Of a stretch of DNA of 64,000 bases, positions 22,090 through 32,800 are shown in pieces. The notes under the pieces are model-generated. The model was not told where the DNA came from. It was given only the letters and a program-made list of their open reading frames with translations, and did no database searches. This DNA comes from Tetrastigma voinierianum (Eukaryota > Streptophyta > Magnoliopsida > Vitales > Vitaceae). The stretch is taken from assembly GCA_016808115.1 (NCBI GenBank), contig JAEQBH010001507.1, positions 186,001-250,000 of the forward strand, read 5' to 3'. Within the stretch, counting starts at the first letter, position 1. Each line of letters opens with the position of its first letter. Both the position numbers and the translations under genes were made by a program.

Positions 22090-23270
22090 ATGTTTCTAAT
22101 GTCTCCCACGGGCGATCTTTGCCAAATGGGCCTTCTTAGCGAGTTAGATTCGCCTCCTACAAATCCTCAGAATCGCATGGATCTCAGAAGCGATTGAACC
22201 TTGGTAGGAGTTTGCGGCGAGTGGTGGTGGTACTGGTCATGATATACGAAGCACGTAGCAGCCAAGATGCCGCGTCGGATCAAGTACTCAATTTCTTTTT
22301 TCGGCTGGATGCAGTCATCTGTTCGGTGTCCATGATCCCTGTGGAACTCACAGTATTTGGTATTGTCTCTTTTTGCTGGGTCTGACCTCATCTAAGATGT
22401 CCATCTCAAAAATTTTTCATGTTGCACTTCGCATAGGACCTGTGACAAATTTGTCGGGAGGTGGTGCCAAGGTGAATACCCGTGTTATGCTTCAGTGTGA
22501 GTGGTCGGCGAGTCTCAGAAGGCGTTCCCTCGCCTCTTTGGGGATCGTTCTCTTTTTTCTCTGTCCCTTCGCAGGGATCTGTCCCTGTCTTCTTGCCTCC
22601 TGGGGCTTCGTTCCCATTTCTTGTCGCCCTTGCTCTTCTCCTTTTGAGTAGAATAGCTCCTTTGCTTGGATAAAAGGGCTTATTTGCCGTTGATATACTT
22701 CTCTGTCTTGGCGAGCACCTTGGCCATGCTTGCTTGAGGGTTCTTTGAGATAGAGAACATCAAGTCTTTCGACTGCACCCCTAGCCCTGCGATGGAAGCG
22801 GTTATGGCGAACATCTCGTCTGGAATATCTACCTTTAATGACTTCGTGTTGAATCTCTGGACATATGACCTCAGGCTCTCCTGCGAGAGTTCTACCTTTT
22901 ATGGTCGGTGATAACAGCTTCCTGTAAGTCTAGCTCCGATGAAGTAGAGCGAATGCGATGGAGAAACCCGAGTGAATGATGAGGTGAAGATGGCGGAGAT
23001 ACGTTAAGAAACCCGAGGCCAATGTTGGGCGCACCCAGGCGTGATAGCGAAGGCTGCGCATCGTATGGAATCCCGATATCAGTGCAGCCATCGGTTCTTA
23101 TATGTATTGAGGTGCTCTATAGGGTCTTTCGTTCCGTCGAACGTTTCGATCTGCGGCATTCCTAAACTTTCTTCGGAAGAGAAGTGCGACACCGGGTTGT
23201 GAGCGGGGATTGATTTGTTACACCATAGCGTCCGCGTAGAGACTAGGCTCGACCTTTTCACACTTCAGCT
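22090..23270 (-). pseudogene. Gag of Tat-1 (broken)
   Basis: GMPQIETFDGTKDPIEHLNT (23090-23160) is the conserved YDGT-DP--HL start of Tat Gag. Near 22250-22390, KYCEFHRDHGHRTDDCIQPK, followed by KEIEYLIRRG, is the knuckle-like C-H-C segment of this lineage (usual CRFH-DHGHDTEDC). The middle of Gag is read only in short pieces. Confidence 0.8.
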
Positions 23271-23791
23271 TCACATATGGTTGAGCTCTTCTTCCGGATG
23301 TCCCTAAACCTCTTGCTCCCTATGATTCTTCCCAGCCCTACGATAAAGAGGGTTAGCTCATTGTCTCTGTCATTCCCATCAGGAATTCCTTCATTACGAT
23401 CCTCTCCTCTAGGGGGAATGTAGGGACCGCGCTCCCTAGCTCGACTGGTTTCTCCTACTCCATCAATCTCTCGAGGAGGGTCGAGGTGTTCTTTGTTCTT
23501 CTGGGGAGATGATTGCTTTCTGACCTTCTCGGGCTGTCATTACCTCCTAGGGTGTTGCATTTGGCGGGGGAGATTGGTCGACTATCTCGGGAAAGCGTTG
23601 AGTAGATGAGGCTGGAGTGTGTCTCCATCTCGTGGGTATTGGCGTGTATGGTTTCTAGAATGCCTCCGGGGGGTCGGCTATCTATGTCGCCTTCCTGGTC
23701 TTACATCCTTAGGGGATTGACGTGGCTCCTGCTTGTGTTCCAGGTTGATACCATCAGTCACTGAGAGGTCAGTTTTATTTGTAAAGGAACT

Positions 23792-23813
23792 GTCGTTCCC
23801 ACAGACAGTGCCA
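23792..23813 (-). other. Primer binding site of Tat-1
   Basis: On the minus strand TGGCACTGTCTGTGGGAACG lies 5 bases inside the 5' LTR. The form TGGC-C-GTCTGTGGGAA is common in Tat-type elements. Confidence 0.65.
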
Positions 23814-23818
23814 AACAA

Positions 23819-24413
23819 TGATGTTTACTCCAGTGCATGGTGGAGCTTGTTGGAATTGCTGATCCGGTCTAGTGACTCGGATGTCGAGGCTATACGTAAA
23901 ATAAGAAACAAAAAGGATTAGCGGGGATCGTCCGTTGCCTCTCCGATGCCTAAGTTAATTCTTTCCGGTGGAATAAAAGATCAACTGCTTAGGGAATGAA
24001 TTTTTGTGCGTACCTTTCACTGATAGGGTAGCCTGGTATTTATAATGGATGATCATGATAACTTTCCTAGTTTGATGATGATACAGATATTTCTTCCATT
24101 GGGTGAGGATTTTATTTCCTTATCGTTAACAGATTAATAAGGGATAATTGACGAGCAATAATTAGAAAATATCTTACTTTCCTAATTGGTGAAAATTTAA
24201 TTAAGAAAGTTGGGTATTTTCCTTTAACAGACGCTTTAATTTGATTATAATGTCATCACTTACGAAGGGGTAAATTAGTTTCTCATTTGGGCACATGTTT
24301 GGAGGATATCATTCAGGGCGAGCCATTGTCTTGGGCACAACATGTCTCCCTCTTAAGCGACATTTGGGCTTGTGTTCACGAACTGCCGCGTCCTATTATT
24401 TTAAACCTAATCA
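23819..24413 (-). repeat. 5' LTR of Tat-1
   Basis: It aligns with 12570-13179. It ends in ...aaacctaatca on the plus strand (start TGATTAGG on the element strand) and begins tgatgtttactcc. It is non-coding. Confidence 0.9.
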
Positions 24414-25770
24414 ATTATTATTCAATCTATTTTTATGTGGGAAATTGTGTTTCAGGGCATATCAATGTTTTAAAACTCAAACATCAGGATATTGATATTT
24501 GAAAATGCCCTAAAAAAAACCTTTAGTTGAGTTGAAAATTTAATTTAAAAAAATGGTATTTTTACTCATTACTTTAAATTTTCTTTTATTTATATATTTT
24601 TAAAAATTTTCTTTTTTAAAAGAAAAATAATTTTCTATTATTTATTTTATCATTAAATTTATAAATTAAAAAATAAACAAAAGAAATTTATGTGTAATCT
24701 ATGATAACTTTGTAGAAATATTAAGATTTTTATTTTATTTTATTTTTTTTAAATGTAAAAAATTGTGATATTTGTTGGAATAAATTTGTTGCAATTTGAA
24801 ATTTTCTTAACTTAATGTGTTTGCTCTTTTCAAATATATATTTTTATTTTTATTTTTAAGTCGTTTTAAAGTATTGAAAATAGAATTTTATTTTTAATCA
24901 TTTTTATAGTTATGTCATTAGAATAATTTATTTATAGCATGATTTAGTCAACTTTGTAGGAATTTCTTATTTAATGTTTTTAGGTTATAAAAAAAAAATA
25001 CAATTGATTTAATTACAAAAAATTTCAATGTCTAATTATACAACATATTTTCTGTCAAAAAAATATACAGCATATTTCATTGATATGAGAACTCATTAAG
25101 ATTAAAAAATAACATTAAAAAAATCAAGATTTCTAGTAAATAAAAATTTACAAAGAGAACAAAAATACAAAAAATAACTCAATTGAGGTCAGCTCACCTG
25201 AGACAGAAAACAAGAAATAATGGATTCATTCCACTTTAAAATGTCTTTATATACTCCAGCAAAGATTGTTTGGTGAGAAAGTGATATCTCTTAAACTACG
25301 AAGAAGAATATCCCATTATTTTTATGAGTATACAACAATGTGAAATTTAAATTAAAAAATTTCTAAGAGGATGTTGAGCCCTGTTGTTGTTTTTGACCAA
25401 ATTCTCTTCCATAACTTCTCAAATAAACACAAATAAATCAATCAAAATGTTTAATGACGAAAAAAATTACCTTTTCAAGTTCTAAATGAAGTCTTAAAGT
25501 TTTTTAACCCGATCGTTCATTCTTAAATTGGTTCTCCAATTGAAGGCATATAAATATTTAGCTAAGCAAAGGACATAATGATATCTTTCGTTTTCAAAGA
25601 TCAAGATCAAACTAAAAATCAAATAAATTCAATTTTTTTACAAGCCCTCACAAGAATTCAATTAAAAAAGAATAGTAATAATAATATTAATAGTAATAAA
25701 AGAAGAATAGAAAACCTTCTTTGTTGTCTTCTGGAGACCTAACCTAATAGTAATAGTAATGAAAACCTTG
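24414..25770. other. AT-rich intergenic DNA
   Basis: Very AT-rich sequence with many A and T runs. I see no gene, RNA gene or clear repeat. Confidence 0.6.
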
Positions 25771-25792
25771 TAGTGTCCATTCTGGTATTAGT

Positions 25793-26379
25793 TGTGGGTA
25801 TCATGATTTTTAGGTCGAGCGAATTCTTCCCCATTAGGCTGCCTTCGCCTGAATCCATTGCTTGACCCTCCTCATGAAGCAGTCCAAGGCGGCCCATTAC
25901 ACTAAAACCATATGAGAACCCATCGGAGCCGAGGCGGTCCACAAAACTCATATGGGATCGAGTCCTCCCGATCGTAGCCTCATGCGCATGTAGGAAAAAG
26001 CATAAAATATATATTGATCCTTGAATTTCGCAATTTAAATCAGCACTATTTTGAAAGAATAATCCTTCATAAGAAAAACATAATATATTATCCTTGATAG
26101 GAAAAGCATATCTTATCAGCTAAAGGATAATCGCGTAAGGAAAAGCAGTTATTCTTTAAATAAGAACGGAGATTTAGGAGCCGAGCGCATAAATTAAGAA
26201 GATCCCAGCGAAGAAGATTATCTGATGCTATTATTTAGCCTCATGCCCCATTCCTGCCAGTATTGCTAATTTAATCATCGGAGGCGGTTGGCCCTTACCG
26301 TCGGATCGTAGCTTTTCACGAGACCAGCGTGCCCCCGCCAAATGCGCAGAGATCAGACGAATAAAAATTAGTTCTTACA
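25793..26379 (+). mobile_element. Solo LTR of a Tat-2-like element with 5-bp target duplication
   Basis: It begins TGTGGGTATC, ends TTCTTACA, and is flanked on both sides by TTAGT (25788-25792 and 26380-26384). Its start (TGTGGGTATCATGATTTTTA) resembles the LTR start of the element at 38596 (TGTGAGTATTGTGATTTTTA). An inner block 'ataaattaagaagatccc' is shared too (26189 and 39075). No internal region or second LTR is present, so it was probably left by LTR-LTR recombination. Confidence 0.85.
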
Positions 26380-26394
26380 TTAGTGTCCATTCTG

Positions 26395-29300
26395 ATTTGA
26401 ACTACTGCTACAAAAAAAACAACCAGCTTTGATTTCTAGGGATTTTTCCTTTTTACATTTTTTTTTCTTTTCTTTAGGAAAACGAGAGCCCTCTGCAACA
26501 GAATACGTGCTGATAAAAAAAATATCTACTAGTAGTAGTATTATGTGAAAATGAAAGGAAAGTTAAAAATTAATAAAAGCAATACAACGGTTCAAAAGGA
26601 AAGTTAAAATTTCAATATAACCGTTCAATTTAATTTTACATTAAGTTTATAAAATCTCAAAAGGAAATGGTTGATTAGTTATGTAAATTAAAAGTGAAAG
26701 GATGGATAATTTTGAAAATCAATACCCTCGTAACATTCTTTTCGAAAATCAATTTAATAGATATTTGATGCTCTTTTCGAAAACCATTTTTTCAATATTT
26801 TTTCTTTAGTAACATTCTTTTTAGATTGTGTTTTTTTTAAATTTTTATTAAGCTGTCAAAAAAATTTATTATGTAGTTTTTTAAACAAAAAATTAATTAT
26901 TTTTACCATTTAATACCTAAAATTTTATTATTTGTGGGATAATATTTTATTAAAAGATAAAATTAAATGAGGGGTGTTTGGATTAGTTGGTGATAATATA
27001 TTAATAAAAGACGAAATTAAATTATGAGTATTACCATGTTTTGGTACAATTTATCTTAAACTTTGGTTCTCCTCCCTCGTGGTAAAATATTAAATGAGGG
27101 GTATTTCAGTATTTTGGCAAAAAAAATAAATCGGAATTCGGTTTGGCTTTTTGTTTGGATTTACTAATATTGAGGGTATTTTAGGAAGCAACATAGCAAT
27201 TCACATGTGCTGCAGCATTTTTTAATTACTTTTGAAATGAGGCCACCTACTCTTACATATCCATCTCTTGTTTATTAATTTTTGAATAAAACCAGATAAG
27301 ATATCTATAACATAAGATTCCCAATTAATTATAATATCCAAAATCGACCCACAAAAGGAATATTACAAAAATTAACAAATCTGATCACAGGTTGTGCGTG
27401 ATTGCAGCCGATAATGTTTGACTTGATTCAATAAAGTTAAAATTCAAAACCAGGAAGAATCAACAGCCATCATGATACATGGCAAATATTTAATCAAAAA
27501 GGATCAAATGATACCAAATTTGTAAATCTTTTTTTTTTTTTATTCATCTTAAAAATTATTCGTATTTGAAAAAAAAAAGAAAGATATTCTCTTCAAATAA
27601 TATAATATATTCAAAGGTATTCCAATTTTTTAAGTTTGAGAAGAGTTTTAGATTCATAAATTTGAAATTATCTCACCTTTACTTAATAAATGAGGACATT
27701 TTTATTATTGTTTTCGAAAACATAAGATACATCATTTTTGTGTTTTATGAAAGCTATTCCTGGATATTTTCTTTTTTTTTTATAACAAAAAATACTTTTC
27801 AAAAACTCTAATCAAGCAGGCCGAAAAGCTCTCTTTAATTCTAATTATTTAATTATTTTAAAGAAATATTTAATTTGAAAGGTTAGTATGATACCAAATT
27901 GATAAATCCAATATCTCCTGCCTTTAAATTTTGTACGACTTCTATCATTTGGAGTCTAGGCCATGAAAATTTTTCTAAAATCTAACTATATATAAATAAT
28001 ATTAATTAAAATCAATTCAACTATACCAAAATCAGTTTCTTTACTTGTAGACCGTCCTCTTTTGTGTTTTCAATCACTTCCAGGGTATGTGAAGAAGTAG
28101 TGGAGAAAAGACTTACTGCAACCTTGTCAGTTCCCACTACAAAGGTCAGAGCATCTGGATGGCTCCAATTTTTTCTTGAATAAAGTCAACCCATTTGCCT
28201 GAACATTCGAGTTCATTCACCAACGTGGGTATAAGAAATTTATAATTTGTGTACGACAGGTAAGAAAAATCAGAGAGGTTTAATCTTCGAAGGAAGATTT
28301 TTCTTGGCCGCCAATCCATGTGAAATTTCATGGAAGATGGTATGGTGATTGGGTCAAATGTAGCATCATAAAAATATGGCTGGGTTTGTTATGGGTTTCT
28401 CCCATTGATAAGTAGAAGAAAATGAGAGAAAAGAAAATTTAAATGGGTAGGTATTTGGGTTTGGGACCCGTGGTGGTATCTCTTCACAAATCCAAGCGTG
28501 ATGTATTAATTTTTGAGTAGAAGAAATAGAATGCTTTGATACTAAACTAGAAATCTCCATACCCGTAACACTCAGTTGGTGGTATCTTAGGAAGACAAGT
28601 TATCTTTCAATTTTCTCCTGGTTAATTTCCTGGAAACATGGATGGGGACCCACCACCATATTCAGACTGTGTGTTGCCCAAGGAATGATATAGTTATACA
28701 AATTTTTAAAAGTCCAAAGGTTGGACAGCCTTGGAATTCTGATACAAAAGAGTACCAAATTCTTATTTTTCTTTTTAAACAAAACTGGGAAATCAAGACC
28801 TTTGACCAGAGAGGGGATGTTGAATGCTTGCTCTAAGCTTGGAATGATAGGTTAGGTCTTTACTTCTATTTATATGTGTTGAGGTTCATAGGAACAAATG
28901 TAGGTGGAGGCGGCTTCAGTAAATACAGGAAAAAGGTACAGGTTGAGAACCAACCCAGATCCCATAACTGGTACTTTTGGTTGTTTTTTAACTACCCCTT
29001 TTGATATTTTGTCCTGCTCCATGTCTGTGTATCATTCCTGTTTCTCCTTGGCTTCTTCTTTTGTTCTGGAGGTGGTTGCATGTTATGTGTGTGTGTTTTT
29101 GCAGAGGTTTCGTCAGTCAAAACAGAGTAAAGTTCCATTTCTTTTTCTCTTTTTGACTCTCTTACTTGATTAGGTTCCCTCTTTGGAAATCTTCAGGTTC
29201 AACCCAGAAAAAAAAAAGAAGAATAAGTAATCATTCCTCTCTGAGGGATCCTTCTGTTTTTATTCATTCTTCTCTTTTCCCTGTTCCTTTTCTTTTCTTT

Positions 29301-29810
29301 GAAATTAATGACATATGTTGTCAATCATGATTTTTGCTTCCTGGGTTTTCCTCTTTGATAATATGTACCTAGTATTTAACCAAGTATAGGATACTCATGC
29401 AAATTTCTTCCTCTGTTGATCTACCTTTCAAGTGATTTTGTTGGCTTTTTCCCTTGTTGGAATTCCTTTAGTTGAGGGGAAAAAGCTACAATGAATGTTA
29501 AAGCAATCGGATCTACCAACTTTGATTCTATTCGAGAAGGAGCTGCCGACTGAAATCATTTGTATTTTTCAGTTTTGGATTTTTTTGCATTCATATTTTT
29601 TTAACAGCCCATGACACTGGATCCATTGGATCATCTGCTCAAACCATTTCTTGGAGCGGATTATTTTATTAGTTTTAATTCTTATAATTGAACAAAGTCT
29701 TTGATGGTTCTGATTTCACTTTCACCTACCAATCTTGCAGCTTAAGTTTGAAGTCTTATCACAGAAGGTAGTTCCCATTCTGTAACTTGTAACTATCTTA
29801 GAGTAGCGAC
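26395..29810. other. AT-rich intergenic DNA and upstream region of the ABCB gene
   Basis: I see no supported gene. About 27540-27830 resembles a small non-autonomous DNA element: it ends in 'cttttcaaaaactctaatca' with an 'agcaggcc' border like the one at 58165. The last kilobase before 29811 should hold the ABCB promoter and 5' UTR. I could not assign a TATA box or transcription start with confidence. Confidence 0.45.
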
Positions 29811-32800
29811 ATGGCTGAGGAGAATGGCTTGAATGGAACCCGAAATATGGATGAAGCAACAACATCAAGCAGGGGAGCACTTGAAACAGAGACAGTGAAA
29901 GACTCTGGCAATAATGGGGATCACCAAGATTTGGAGAAGAGCAAGGAAGAGGGGAAACCCAGCACGGTTCCATTTCATAAGCTGTTCTTTTTTGCAGATT
30001 CTCTTGATGTGTTGTTGATGATTATCGGCACGATCGGTGCTGTAGGGAATGGAGTGTGTATGCCCCTTATGACGATACTTTTCGGGGACCTGATTAATTC
30101 GTTTGGACAAAACCAAAACAACAACGATGTGGTTGATGTAGTATCCAAGGTAAAATTCTCTCTCACATTTGTTTCATTAGGTACTGCAGGAATATTTCGA
30201 CAATTTCCCAGGTTTAGATGTATGAAATTTTCCATTCAGGAATGCCTTTTCTACATAAAGCCATGCTTCTAGTGTGAATTTTTCTCTGGCTATTCCTCAC
30301 TTGATTCGTGGAAGCACCAAAACAGCACTTTACTGACTATTTGATTATTGCATTTAGGTTTCTCTGAAATTTGTCTACTTGGCTGTGGGGGCTGGGGCAG
30401 CATCATTCTTGCGTAAGCATATCTTAAATTCGAAAGTATTGCAGAAATTTAATCGATAGAGATATCTTTTCACTTTCTGAGCACTGAGAATTGAGAAAAC
30501 CTGTTTTTTTTTTCTTTTTCTTTTGTAGAGGTGGCTTGCTGGATGGTCACAGGGGAGAGGCAGGCTGCAAGAATTAGGAATCTGTACTTGAAAACTATAT
30601 TAAGACAAGATGTTGCTTTCTTTGATAAGGAAACAAACACAGGAGAAGTTATTGGAAGGATGTCTGGGGACACTGTTCTAATACAAGATGCCATGGGTGA
30701 GAAGGTAACACGAAAAAACCTGCCACAAAGGGCACAATTTGTTTTATTTATCTTAAACATATGACCAAGGCTATAATAAGGGAATTTACGCTTGTTTGTT
30801 GATTTTATTTTATTTTATTTTTTCGGTTCAGGTGGGGAAATTTATACAGCTGATATCCACTTTCATTGGAGGCTTTGTCATAGCATTCATTAAAGGGTGG
30901 CTACTTACCCTTGTTATGCTATCATCAATTCCTCCTCTTGTGCTGGCTGGTGGAGCTATGTCTCTCTTCATATCCAAGATGGCTGCCCGCGGACAGAAGG
31001 CTTATGCAAAAGCGGCAAATGTAGTAGAACAAACAATTGGCTCAATTAGGACGGTATGTCATATAGGTCGTAGCTGAGTACATTCCTGTGGAGTATTGGA
31101 TATCATTTTCTGTTTTTATCTTTGGTTTTATCCTTTTACATTCTGATTAGCGTGACAGCATTTTTGTTTTCCTTCCAATCTAGGTTGCATCATTTACTGG
31201 GGAAAAGCAAGCTGTAGCTAAATACAACGAGTTTCTGGTGCATGCTTACAAATCAGGTGCTTTTGAAGGTCTGGGTGCAGGATTAGGCCTTGGAGCAGTT
31301 TTTCTTATAATCTTTGCAAGTTATGCATTGGCTGTATGGTTTGGTGGAAAGATGATACTGGAAAAGGGATATAATGGGGGTACAGTTATTAATGTCATTT
31401 TTGCCGTGCTGACCGGTTCCATGTAAGCTGCATTCTGAACTTTCTTTAGCCCAAAAGGGAAAGAACTAATGCGAATATCACTGTATTAGAGTTGGTGAAG
31501 TAATTCATCTTTGATTATTTGTGATATTTTGATATATATAGATGTTTTCTTTCAGTCTCTCGGGCAGGCATCTCCTTGTATGAGTGCATTTGCTGCTGGT
31601 CAGGCTGCGGCATTCAAAATGTTTGAGACGATACACAGGAAGCCAGAGATAGATGCTTCTGACACCAAAGGGAAGATATCGGAGGACATTCGAGGAGACA
31701 TAGAGTTAAGGGATGTATACTTCAGCTATCCAGCCAGACCAGATGAGCAAATCTTCGAGTAAGTTCTCTCAACCGCATCCTAGTGGCACAACAACAGCTT
31801 TGGTTGGACAGAGTGGAAGTGGGAAGTCAACAGTAATTAGTCTGATAGAGAGGTTTTATGATCCACTTGCTGGTGAAGTTCTTATAGATGGTATTAATCT
31901 GAAAGAGTTTCAGCTTAGATGGATTAGAGGAAAAATCGGTCTTGTCAGCCAGGAACCAGTCTTGTTCACTGGCAGCATTAAGGATAATATTGCATATGGA
32001 AAAGAGGGTGCAACTATTGAAGAGATAAGATCTGCTTCTGAGCTTGCAAATGCTTCTAAATTCATTGATAAACTTCCTCAGGGCCTAGACACAATGGTTG
32101 GTGAGCATGGAACACAGCTCTCTGGAGGACAGAAGCAGAGAGTTGCCATAGCAAGAGCAATTCTGAAAGACCCGCGAATTCTACTTCTAGATGAAGCTAC
32201 AAGTGCACTTGATGCAGAATCAGAGAGAGTTGTACAAGAAGCATTGGACAGGATTATGGGCAACCGGACAACTGTTATTGTTGCTCATCGTTTGAGTACA
32301 GTGAGGAATGCAGATATGATTGCTGTCATTCATCGTGGAAAGATGGTGGAAAAAGGTATGTTATGCCTAGCTTTTTGCTGAATGTCCTTGGCCTAAAGTG
32401 GATGTTCTTTTTTTTCTTTGCATTTTTTTTCTGCATTTGTGGCAGATTCTTGGAAAGCCCTGAATTATCTCAACTTTTGGAAATATTTTGCAAATTGCCA
32501 AATCATTCCAAGTTTCTTCTGTTCTCAATGTGCTTTGCTTTCCTTGAATTCGGTCTTGGATTTCCTATCTTATCCATGAGTTTTTTTTGTCCATTTATCA
32601 GGCACACACACTGAACTGCTCAAGGATCCTGAAGGAGCATACTCTCAGCTTATACGTTTGCAAGATGTGAATAAAGGAGTCAGAGAATCCAGCAGATGGC
32701 AAAGCAGGGAACAACGTGAACTTGGAGACAGTCAAGATCAGTAGTGCTCTTTCTGCACGATCCATAAGTCGAGGATCATCAGGCCCAGGAAATAGCAGCC

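Larger units (their letters stand above)
12570..24413 (-). mobile_element. Tat-type Ty3/gypsy retrotransposon with antisense gene (element Tat-1)
   Basis: Two similar LTRs (12570-13179 and 23819-24413) bound an 11.8 kb element read on the minus strand. Its order is 5' LTR (right), primer site, gag, protease, RT, RNase H, a second RNase H, integrase, tandem repeats, an opposite-strand gene, a purine tract, and the 3' LTR (left). The second RNase H and the long 3' region with an extra antisense ORF are hallmarks of the Tat lineage of plant Ty3/gypsy elements (Grande, Ogre and relatives). A possible 5-bp target duplication ATTAT flanks it (12565-12569 and 24414-24418). The left flank is an ATT microsatellite, so this match is weak evidence. 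The LTRs differ at many positions and the coding frames are broken, so the insertion is not recent. Confidence 0.9.

Noticed and set aside
28146..28560. Two minus-strand ORFs (61 and 64 residues) upstream of the ABCB gene
   Set aside because: They include LVNELECSGKWVDFIQEK but I recognise no family, and no splice partners or conserved motifs support a gene.
29865..30235. Minus-strand ORFs of 83-86 residues opposite ABCB exon 1
   Set aside because: They are shadows of the ABCB coding strand; the plus strand has the family motifs and splice sites.
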